From positions 321,175 through 385,174 of the forward strand of contig SSNP01000124.1 in NCBI GenBank assembly GCA_006937955.1: DNA of 64,000 nt. Reading direction: 5' to 3'. Positions 23,635 through 33,442 of this stretch are shown one piece after another; the first letter of the stretch is position 1, and every line of letters starts with the position of its first letter. The notes under the pieces were generated by a model. That model worked only from the letters and a program-made list of their open reading frames with translations, was not told the origin of the DNA and ran no database searches. Source of the DNA: Pachypanchax playfairii. Taxonomy: Eukaryota; Chordata; Actinopteri; Cyprinodontiformes; Aplocheilidae. A program made the translations under genes and the position numbers.

Positions 23635-26600
23635 ATGGCAGTGAAGGACCGTGTTGAGGCAGTGCTCAATGTGGGTCTGCGTGTTCCCAGCATCATGCTG
23701 CTCGATGTCCTGTACCGCTGGGATGTAAGTTCTTTCTTCCAGAAGATCCAGCGCTCCAGCCTTTCCAACAATCCCCTGTTTCAGTACAAATATTTGGCAC
23801 TCTACCTGCACTACGTAGGTGAGTACAAATATCCCCTTTTCTCCTCTTTCATAATGAATATAAAAAAGTATACATTTCAGATATTTTTTTACTAAGTGCA
23901 CCACAGTTTACAATTTGATGACACAATGTATTATTAAAGTGTCTCTGACACAGATTTTTAAAATGTATTTTACTACGTCATATCAATTAATATTACCTTT
24001 GTGTCCAGAAGCTAGTTCTCTACATAAATCGGGATGCACAGATTTTTTATATTAAAGCCTCAAATATGCATATTTATGGTGTTTCACTGCACAATTTAGA
24101 GAAATGTGCAATTACCGAAAGTGGCAAAAGGGCAGATTGAGAGATATAAGCAAAGCGATTACTGTGGCAGAAACGAAAAAAGTGGAGAATCAGGTCAAGA
24201 ATCTGTCGTTTCTGAGGGTTTGTCTCTTTCTGAAAGAGAAATCGACTCAGGAGAAGAGATCATGTGAAGAGAACAAGTTTTGATGCACACAGTCAAATAT
24301 GTTTGAGCCAAAATCGGTTCCACAGGCTTCAAGTTCTGCTGATCAAACACAGTCAGTCTTAGTATCATCGTGGATGAACGTTACAGATAAACAGCTGGAT
24401 CAGAGCATAAAAAAGGAGGGAGAGGGAAAAGACCAAAATTCTCTTGAGAACTCTCTCATAGATTTACTAAAGTCAGATTCCAGTGTGAGCGAGTGCACGT
24501 TGAGTGTTTCTCCCTTTGATTATCTGCTTTTTGTGGGTTCTAAATATTATGAATTGTAGATGCATCCGTGTGTTTGTTTGGTGACAGCTGTGAAATCAAT
24601 AACATTCATGACGCGTCCTCATGATAGCAGCCTGTTTCAGAGCGAACAGGAAGATCCTGTTGATCTGACAGCTGCAGCAGATTTAAAACTTCAGTTGCTT
24701 TTTATTTTTAACATTTATGGATTAAAATCTAACCCACTGAGTCAGAACATCTATCTTTGGTCCTTTTGAAGTCTTTTATTTCAACATGAGTAATTCCATC
24801 ATTCTGTGTCTAATTTACAGAAATACGTTAATGAAGCAGTGTGGCTTCAACCGCCTGCTATACAACGTTTCACCATTTTAGCAACAAAAACACAAACTCA
24901 CAAATGCTTTTCAATCTTCATTCAAGATGTAAACAAAGAGCTGCGTTTCTGTGTTTCGTCACTTCTGGTTTCAATAGCCTTCAAAACTGAGATTCACCCA
25001 AAGCTCATAAAAACTTTTCATACTTATTTATAAAAGTGAAACAGTTTACATCATATACAAAGATATAAAACAGCTAAGTGCCTTATTGAGACCTGAGCAT
25101 GTCACAAACACTTGAAAGTGCTTTCAGTCATTTAGAAAGTTACTCTGGTTTAACACTCTCAGTAAAATGAATGAGCAGATTAAATGTTTCTCTGGCTCTG
25201 GACTTTAATCCCTGCAGTAAGCAGTTCTTTTCTAGGTTTTTTCTTGGTTCTACTGTGGCACCAGTTCCTCAGAGTTAGAGCCAGAACTTTAAGGTCAAAA
25301 CAAACAAAAAAAAGGTTCTTGCTTCAAACGTGCTCTTGGGTGAAACCTCTTGACTGTGGTGTTTGTCTAGTCTCACTTAAATAGACTTTTCTTAGTTCCA
25401 CTTTCACTTTTGTTCAGCCTTATAGAGAGAAAAAAACTAAATTCCCAGGTTTTAGTATTAGTAGAAAATATATCATTTGATCACAACATTTGTTTTTTTG
25501 TGTGTTTTCATCTGCAATGCATCAGGTATTAATTCCAACTCTTAGTGATGAAAATAGTGACGTGAAGTCATCCATCTTTCCTCAGTAAAGCACATTTAAA
25601 ATTAAAGTTCAATGTTTTAGCTGAAAGAGACCAAAATAGAGAAGACTTTTCTGTTTTTGTGGAGCTTTGTGTTCTATCTAAATTGGCTGACCTTGTGTAT
25701 TGAGCTAATAGACTTGGTATGCACTGATGAGTGCTGTGGGTGGACCAGTGGAAATAAGAGAAGGCAGAGCAGGGAAACTAAAGTAACTTGCTGAACAGTA
25801 AAAACTTTCTGCACATGGGTTCAGATTGTTTTATGGAAAGAGTGTTCATAGATACATCAATGAAACAATAAAAATACACAATGCAATTCTCTCAGAGATT
25901 TATATTGAGTATGATCATTTTTGACCAAAACAGAGTGAGATCTAAAGGCAAAAGATACTATTGATGCTTTTAAAGTTCAGGTAGTTTCTCTTTCTAATTT
26001 TCCATGTGACTGCTGACAGGTTACATCCTGAGCTTGGTTCTTCTGACTCTGCCTCGTCAGCATCTGGTTAAACTCTACTTGTATGTTCTCACGGCCTTGC
26101 TGCTGTTTGCTGGTCATCAAGTCTCAAGGTACATATCACACATTGTTACAGTCCCTCAGTCAGAAGCATTATTTAAACCACTGTAAACATGTATTACAAC
26201 ATTTAGATGTGTACACAGAGAGTTTTACAGTGTGCTGTTTTCTACCAGATAAATACCTGCCTGGTTTAAACCTCTGTTCTTCTAGTTTATGTGTAAAAGA
26301 TCAACACTTTTGGGGTTGGGCTATACAAGATATGGGTGTTATGTAAGAGCTCACAATATAATTGTCTCTATGCTCAGCTTTATTACCTCTTTTTGTCAGG
26401 GATTATGTTCGCAGTGAACTGGACTCAGGCTATGAAGGACCTGTCTATCTGGAGCCTCTCTCCATGAACAAATTCACCACTGCACTCATAGGTATATTAC
26501 CACACGAGTACTCCCAGTCACATGTGCACCACATGTTTACTTCTCATTCATTTGAGTTATTTTGTTTTTGTTTGCTGCATTTGCTCCTGGAAAACACGGA

Positions 26601-27928
26601 GTGTTAAAAAAACATTCAGTTGATCTGCTGAACTAGAATTTACCCATTTACATTGATATAAACTGGTTAGTTTTAAATGTGTAACTAAAGATCAACTAGC
26701 ACATCTATTTGTGTGAAAGTAGGTTGGTTTACAGGAGAAATGCTGCAGTGTTTCCACTGTATGAAAGCTGGTTTCAGCTTATGAGAGAATAGGAATGGAG
26801 TCTCCTGTGCTATAAATAGACCTTACAGAGTGCTGATTCTTCAGCACAGAGAAAAACCTGAGAAAGCAAAAACTGCTACTGTTACAAGAGAACAAATGTT
26901 TTAGAGGTTGAATACACTCTTTTTCCTATCTGTTGTCATCTGTAAACAACCAGTTGACTTTCCTTTGGACTGATTGGTGATTGATTATTTCCCTGATACA
27001 TAAAAAGTTCAACTAATATATCTACAAACTTTCTTTTTGATGTGATCTGATAACTTTGTGTTTATTTCCTTGTAATTATGATTCTTCATGCCTCGCCTTT
27101 CAGGTCAGCTGGTGGTGTGCACGCTTTGTTCCTGTGTGATGCAAACCAAGAGGATTTGGCTTTTCTCTGCTCACCTCCTTCCCCTGGTGGCCAGGCTTTG
27201 TCTGGTCCCTCTGGAGACCATTGTCTTCATCAATAGGTTCTCCATGATCTTTACAGGCCTGGAGGTCATTTACTTCCTGGCTACTAACTTACTGGTACCA
27301 TATAACCTGGCTAAGACTGCCTACAGGGAGCTGGCTCAGGTAATAGACCTGCTGCAGCTTTTCCTTCTATGTCATTTCAAACGGTCTGTGTTTGACCCAT
27401 TTACCACCTCCTCCCCTTTTTGTGTCTTTTTTTCTTCCCAGGTGGTGGAAGTGTACGGTCTTCTTGCTTTAGGTATGTCCCTGTGGAACCAGCTTGTTCT
27501 TCCTGTTCTCTTCATGTGTTTCTGGCTGGTGCTGTTCGCTCTGCAGATCTACACCTACTTTAGCACCAGAGACCAGCCTACATCAAGGGAGAGGCTCCTT
27601 TTTCTCTTTCTTACCAGGTAAGATGAGAAGGGATGGTATCGTACAGTTTGTAGATTATCATGTCCGGGACGACTGAGAATTACACAAACTTAACCCTTGT
27701 GAAGACTCGATCTATTTACTACATTTTTAAATATATAATTTATATTTATAGTGTTGGTATATAATCTGCCTAAATTGATGCTAAAGTATAGACAATGTGC
27801 AGAGATGTGTCTCCAATATGTGACCCTGAACACTTTTACCCTGGTACTTGGGGCATGTTCACACCAGGATAGTTTAGGAGACCTTGTTTGAGCAAGGAAT
27901 GCCAAAATATTTCACACGTGTACTTTTT

Positions 27929-27969
<41 letters not shown>

Positions 27970-30900
27970 CATACATACATACATACATGCATACATACAT
28001 ACATACATACATACATACATGCATACATACATACATACATACATACATACATACATACATACATACAGTGGGGCAAAAAAGTATTTAGTCAGCCACCAAT
28101 TGTGTAAGTTCTCCCACTTAAAAAGATCAGAGAGGCCTGTAATTTTCATCATAGGTACACCTCAACTATGAGAGACAAAATGAGGGAAAAAAAATCCAGA
28201 AAATCCCATTGTCTGATTTTTAAAGAATTTATTTGCAAATTATGGTGGAAAATAAGTATTTGGTCACCTACAAACAAGTAAGATTTCTGGCTTTCACAGA
28301 CCTGTAACTTCTTTAAGAGGCTCCTCGGTCCTCCACTCGTTACCTGTATTAATGGCACCTGTGTGAACTCGTTATCAGTATAAAAGACACCTGTCCACAA
28401 CCTCAAACAGTCACGCTCCAAACTCCACTATGGCCAAGACCAAAGAGCTGTCAAAGGACACCAGAAACAAAATTGTAGACCTTCACCAGGCTGGGAAGAC
28501 TGAATCTGCAATAGGTAAGCAGCTTGGTGTGAAGAAATCCACTGTGGGAGCAATTATTAGAAAATGGAAGACATACAAGACCACTGATAATCTCCCTCAA
28601 TCTGGGGCTCCACGCAAGATCTCACCCCGTGGGGTCAAAATGATCACAAGAACGGTGAGCAAAAATCCCAGAACCACACGGAGGGACCTAGTGAATTACC
28701 TGCAAAGAGCTGGGACCAAAGTAACAAAGGCTACCATCAGTAACACACTACGCCGCCAGGGACTCAAATCCTGCAGTGCCAGACGTGTCCCCCTGCTGAA
28801 GCCAGGACACGTCCAGGCCCGTCTGCGGTTTGCTAGAGAGCATTTGGATGATCCAGAAGAGGATTGGGAGAACATCATATGGTCAGATGAAACCAAAATA
28901 GAACTTTTTGGTAGAAACTCAACTTGTCGTGTTTGGAGGGGAAAGAATGCTGAGTTGGATCCAAAGAACACCATATCTACTGTAAAGCATGGGGGTGGAA
29001 ACATCATGCTTTGGGGCTGTTTTTCTGCAAGGGGACCAGGACGACTGATCCGTGTAAAGGAAAGAATGAATGGGGCCATGTATCGTAAGATTTTGAGTGA
29101 AAACCTCCTTCCATCAGCAAGGGCATTGAAAATGAGACGTGGCTGGGTCTTTCAGCATGACAATGATCCCAAACACACCGCCCGGGCAACGAAGGAGTGG
29201 CTTCGTAAGAAGCATTTCAAGGTCCTGGAGTGGCCTAGCCAGTCTCCAGATCTCAACCCCATAGAAAATCTCTGGAGGGAGTTGAAAGTCCGTGTTGCCC
29301 AGCGTCAGCCCCAAAACATCACTGCTCTAGAGGAGATCTGCATGGAGGAATGGGCCAAAATACCAGCAACAGTGTGTGAAAACCTTGTGAAGACTTACAG
29401 AAAACGTTTGACCTCTGTCATTGCCAACAAAGGCTATATAACAAAGTATTGAGATTAACTTTTGTTATTGACCAAATACTTATTTTCCACCATAATTTGC
29501 AAATTCTTTAAAAATCAGACAATGGGATTTTCTGGATTTTTTTTCCTCATTTTGTCTCTCATAGTTGAGGTATACCTATGATGAAAATTACAGGCCTCTC
29601 TGATCTTTTTAAGTGGGAGAACTTACACAATTGGTGGCTGACTAAATACTTTTTTGCCCCACTGTANNNNNNNNNNCACACGGAGGGACCTAGTGAATTA
29701 CCTGCAAAGAGCTGGGACCAAAGTAACAAAGGCTACCATCAGTAACACACTACGCCGCCAGGGACTCAAATCCTGCAGTGCCAGACGTGTCCCCCTGCTG
29801 AAGCCAGGACACGTCCAGGCCCGTCTGCGGTTTGCTAGAGAGCATTTGGATGATCCAGAAGAGGATTGGGAGAACATCATATGGTCAGATGAAACCAAAA
29901 TAGAACTTTTTGGTAGAAACTCAACTTGTCGTGTTTGGAGGGGAAAGAATGCTGAGTTGGATCCAAAGAACACCATATCTACTGTAAAGCATGGGGGTGG
30001 AAACATCATGCTTTGGGGCTGTTTTTCTGCAAGGGGACCAGGACGACTGATCCGTGTAAAGGAAAGAATGAATGGGGCCATGTATCGTAAGATTTTGAGT
30101 GAAAACCTCCTTCCATCAGCAAGGGCATTGAAAATGAGACGTGGCTGGGTCTTTCAGCATGACAATGATCCCAAACACACCGCCCGGGCAACGAAGGAGT
30201 GGCTTCGTAAGAAGCATTTCAAGGTCCTGGAGTGGCCTAGCCAGTCTCCAGATCTCAACCCCATAGAAAATCTCTGGAGGGAGTTGAAAGTCCGTGTTGC
30301 CCAGCGTCAGCCCCAAAACATCACTGCTCTAGAGGAGATCTGCATGGAGGAATGGGCCAAAATACCAGCAACAGTGTGTGAAAACCTTGTGAAGACTTAC
30401 AGAAAACGTTTGACCTCTGTCATTGCCAACAAAGGCTATATAACAAAGTATTGAGATTAACTTTTGTTATTGACCAAATACTTATTTTCCACCATAATTT
30501 GCAAATTCTTTAAAAATCAGACAATGGGATTTTCTGGATTTTTTTTCCTCATTTTGTCTCTCATAGTTGAGGTATACCTATGATGAAAATTACAGGCCTC
30601 TCTGATCTTTTTAAGTGGGAGAACTTACACAATTGGTGGCTGACTAAATACTTTTTTGCCCCACTGTACATACATACATACATACATACATACATACTAC
30701 CTAAACTTTCCCATTACTTGAGATTGTAGAACTTAAAGTGTGTAAATGGATTCAGAGTTTTCCTTTCAACAAAACAAATGAGCAAACAGAATATTGTTGC
30801 TGAATATTGTGAATATAAGTCGTGTTAAATTTGCATTTTTTCACTTTTCTCTTGTGTCTGTGATGCTCACAACACTCGTCATGTACTAGCATCTCAGCCA

Positions 30901-33442
30901 CCATCATCTAAACAACATCTGGACATCTAAAGCTACAGAAATCATCAGATTGGCCAAATATCTTATTGGGTTGTGGAGGTTAACTGCATGTCGCTTATGA
31001 TTTAACAGCCCAGGATTTTCTGCAGTCCACTATGAGAATGATATTGTGATAATGACAGATTCATAGTATATTATGTAGTTTAAAATCACATCACAGCAGC
31101 TTTGGCTGGTGCTTTATGATGATGTGTACATCTAAAAAATATACCTTATAAGGCCAAAGGTAAATAATATTTTTGTCCTGTTATTTCCAGTGTTGAATCT
31201 TCTCTCTCCTTCCTGTTTCCTGTTATCCTCAGTATTGCAGAGTGTTGTAGTACACCGTACTCTCTGCTCGGCCTGGTTTTCACCGTCTCCTTCATCGCAC
31301 TGGGGGTTCTCACTCTGTGCAAGTTCTACTTGCAAGGCTACAGAGCTTTCATGAACGACAACACCATGCACAGGTTAGTCACAGTGTGTCTGTGTTTTCA
31401 TTGTTAATTGTGTTTGTTGAAGTGTGTTTGTAACTAGAATCATTTCTTGTTGACAGAGGGATGACTGAAGGCATCACCCTGCTTATCCTTGCTGTGCAAA
31501 CTGGTCTGATAGAGCTGCAGGTCATCCACCGAGCCTTCCTCCTCTCCATCATCCTCTTTATTGTTGTTGCTTCCATTCTTCAGTCCATGCTGGAGATTGC
31601 TGACCCCATAGTTTTGGCACTGGGAGCCTCCAGAGACAAGTAGGTCAAATTTCCCATGAACTCATTCATTTAATCGGACCTGATTAGAAAGACTTTCACA
31701 TTCCTGTTAGGAATTAGAACTGGGTTTTAGTAGCCTGAGTACAGCAGACGTCTGTGTAACCTAAAACAAAAACAAGATTTGTAACCTGGCTGTTTTTTTG
31801 TGTTGATCCAGATCATATATTTGCTTTCTCTTTTGCTCCTGTAGGAGTTTGTGGAAGCACTTCCGAGCGGTGTCCCTGTGTCTCTTCCTGCTCATCTTTC
31901 CAGCCTACATGTCTTATATGATTTGTCAGTTTTTCCACATGGACTTCTGGCTTCTCATCATCATCTCTTCATCAATCCTGACCTCACTACAGGTGAAGCA
32001 GAAACAGACTGAAGTTCAATGATATATGGACTTGTTTATAGAACTTGTTTATAGTTTTGTTAATTAAATGAGTCTTACTGTAATGCTTCAGTCAGCTGTT
32101 ACATTTCATCTCACACTAATGAAACAAACACAGTTCGCTAGTTTCTGTAATTTGGTATCTTCAACCGAGCTGACCTCATATGTTCATCTTTACGTCTTTA
32201 AAAGTTTTAAGAACTGCTAAACTTCACATAATATATTAAGGATCTATTTTAATTTGAATAACAATTAAACCTAACCCTTTCTCTGTCCCCTTCAGGTTCT
32301 AGGTACCCTGCTTATTTATGTTCTCTTCATGGTGGAAGAGTTTCGTAAAGCTCCGGTGGAGAACATGGATGAGGTCATCTACTGTGTAAATGGGACCTAC
32401 AGACTGCTGGAGTTTCTGGTACGTGTCACATTCACACAAACAGCCTACAGAGTTTTAACAAAGCCAACGTCACACAATACAGCATCAGTGTCACTATCTC
32501 ACTGTCGCCAATGTTCTACTTTGTCAGGTTGCTGTGTGTGTGGTGTGTTACGGCATATCAGAAACTGTATTTGGAGAGTGGAGTGTTATGGGTAGTACCA
32601 TCATCCTGGTCCACTCGTACTACAACGTCTGGCTCCGAGCCCAGCTGGGCTGGCAGAGCTTCTTGCTCAGGAGAGATGCTGTAAACAAGATCAAAAGCCT
32701 CCCGACTGCAAGTAACACACAGCTGGAACAGTACAATGACATCTGTGCTATCTGCTTCCAGGTAAGTTGACTCTTCACACTCAGGGTATCTGAGCAGAAG
32801 GTGATGGAAACCCAGACTTATGTTGAATTTGATTCATTGCAGGACATGAACAGTGCTGTTATCACGCCCTGCAGTCATTTCTTCCATGCTGGCTGTCTGA
32901 AGAAGTGGCTGTATGTCCAGGAAACGTGTCCTCTTTGTCATGCTCAACTCAAGAGCCAATCACCAGCTACCAGTGTCTCCAACCAAGACATGCCTGAGAC
33001 CAATCAGAACCCTGCTGGACAGGAAGGGGCCTCAGCTGACAACAAGGACAGAGATGATGCTCTTCCAGATGATGTGAAGGACGAGGGGTCAGTGGAGCAG
33101 AAAGGAGATGATGATCCTGCTTCATCAGCTGGAGAAACCTCCTCTTCCTCTTGCACTCACTCTGCAAGGCCTCCATCATCATCTTCATTTCCAGTCGTGA
33201 CTAATTCTCTGGAGAACCGGTCACAAACAGATCCTCCCTCTTCATCTCCTCCTGGTACCTCTGACACATCCAACACCCTCAACACCCCATCACCCTCTTA
33301 CGCAGCTGCAGCTTCTATCATTCATCACTCCTCTTCTGCTGAGACGACGCCCCCTGAGCCTGCTCCACATCCAAACTCTGTGGACACACAGGAGTCATCC
33401 ACTGATCCACCGTCACATTCTCACCAGCACAGCTGCTTCTGA
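23635..33442 (+). CDS. rnf145: RING finger protein 145, ER membrane E3 ubiquitin ligase
   Basis: Polytopic ER ubiquitin ligase; known in mammals for sterol-dependent turnover of HMG-CoA reductase with INSIG. Coding exons: 23635–23818, 26020–26128, 26400–26491, 27104–27339, 27442–27617, 31233–31373, 31457–31639, 31845–31992, 32296–32418, 32528–32761, 32843–33442; all GT–AG, 741 aa. The start ATG has a strong context (gccATGg) and aligns with the family ('VEAVLNVGLRVPSIMLLDVL'). A TRC8-type multi-spanning membrane region covers residues from about 1 to 510. The RING-H2 is C537, C540, C552, H554, H557, C560, C571, C574. The tail after the RING is about 165 residues, Ser/Pro/Thr-rich, and roughly twice the mammalian length. 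The INSIG-associated YLYF motif of mammals reads YLYV (residues 81–84). The fifth coding intron (27,618–31,232) carries microsatellites, a Tc1 element and an assembly gap. Confidence 0.95.
23819..26019 (+). other. rnf145 intron, no features recognised
   Basis: Intron after the first coding exon. AT-rich, with short frames only. No mobile element or RNA could be identified. Confidence 0.5.
26492..27103 (+). other. rnf145 intron, no features recognised
   Basis: Intron between the third and fourth coding exons; AT-rich with no recognisable repeat. Confidence 0.5.
27930..28065. repeat. Compound (CA)n–(TACA)n microsatellite
   Basis: A CA run of about 16 units passes into TACA/CATA tetranucleotides with a few G interruptions. 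The tract is cut by the Tc1 insertion and resumes at 30,667–30,698, so both blocks were once one array. Confidence 0.95.
28066..29664 (+). mobile_element. Complete Tc1-like transposon (Tc1/mariner), about 1.6 kb
   Basis: The element starts with CAGTGGGGCAAAAAAG and ends with its complement. It is flanked by TA on both sides (28,064–28,065 and 29,665–29,666), the expected Tc1/mariner target duplication. Terminal inverted repeats are about 200 bases (28,066–28,266 and 29,469–29,664) with few differences, including a 4-base indel. Each carries an outer and an inner copy of a direct repeat (inner one near 28,247), the IR/DR layout of fish Tc1 elements. It carries an uninterrupted transposase and sits in the sense orientation in an rnf145 intron. 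Confidence 0.95.
28430..29452 (+). CDS. Tc1-like transposase, 340 aa, apparently intact
   Basis: DNA transposase that binds the inverted repeats and cuts and pastes the element. The N-terminal paired-type helix-turn-helix DNA-binding region is at residues from about 5 to 115 ('KIVDLHQAGKTESAIGKQLG', 'TKATISNTLRRQGLKS'), with a 'GAPRK' hinge in place of the usual GRPRK. The catalytic DD34E triad is complete: D153 in 'WSDETKIELFG', D244 in 'QHDNDPKHT' and E279 in 'SPDLNPIENLW'. Length and triad positions equal those of known fish Tc1 transposases. There are no stops or frameshifts, which suggests a young insertion. Whether it is active cannot be told from sequence. Confidence 0.95.
   Translation: MAKTKELSKDTRNKIVDLHQAGKTESAIGKQLGVKKSTVGAIIRKWKTYKTTDNLPQSGAPRKISPRGVKMITRTVSKNPRTTRRDLVNYLQRAGTKVTKATISNTLRRQGLKSCSARRVPLLKPGHVQARLRFAREHLDDPEEDWENIIWSDETKIELFGRNSTCRVWRGKNAELDPKNTISTVKHGGGNIMLWGCFSARGPGRLIRVKERMNGAMYRKILSENLLPSARALKMRRGWVFQHDNDPKHTARATKEWLRKKHFKVLEWPSQSPDLNPIENLWRELKVRVAQRQPQNITALEEICMEEWAKIPATVCENLVKTYRKRLTSVIANKGYITKY
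29667..29676. other. Assembly gap (10 N)
   Basis: Ten N immediately after the right end of the Tc1 element and its TA. The following 992 bases repeat part of the same element, so the gap is probably a scaffolding join of overlapping contigs. Confidence 0.95.
29677..30666 (+). mobile_element. Partial second Tc1 copy, probably a false duplication
   Basis: Repeats 28,675–29,664 at a constant offset of 1,002 bases, with no difference seen by eye. It begins abruptly inside the transposase gene, at the codons for about residue 82, and runs through the remaining coding sequence (stop at 30,452–30,454) and the right inverted repeat. It includes the same right-repeat base that differs from the left repeat. 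The TACA array follows it. It lacks a left end, so it is not an independent insertion. Confidence 0.9.
30667..30698. repeat. (TACA)n microsatellite, right half
   Basis: Continuation of the tetranucleotide array interrupted at 28,065 by the Tc1 insertion. Confidence 0.9.
30699..31232 (+). other. rnf145 intron, remainder
   Basis: AT-rich intronic sequence ending in the acceptor 'tgttatcctcag' at 31,232. Nothing further recognised. Confidence 0.5.

Noticed and set aside
27836..28171. Open frames of repeated Tyr/Met/Val/Cys and His/Thr/Ile
   Set aside because: They are translations of the CA/TACA microsatellite, not proteins.
28696..29314. Minus-strand frames within the Tc1 element
   Set aside because: Shadows of the transposase in the opposite strand; the same frames recur in the duplicated piece.
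29654..30454. A 266-residue second transposase gene
   Set aside because: It begins inside the N gap and repeats the first copy without visible difference; it is most likely an assembly artefact.
27930..30698. CRISPR-like regular array
   Set aside because: Regular spacing comes from a tetranucleotide microsatellite; there are no unique spacers, and the genome is eukaryotic.
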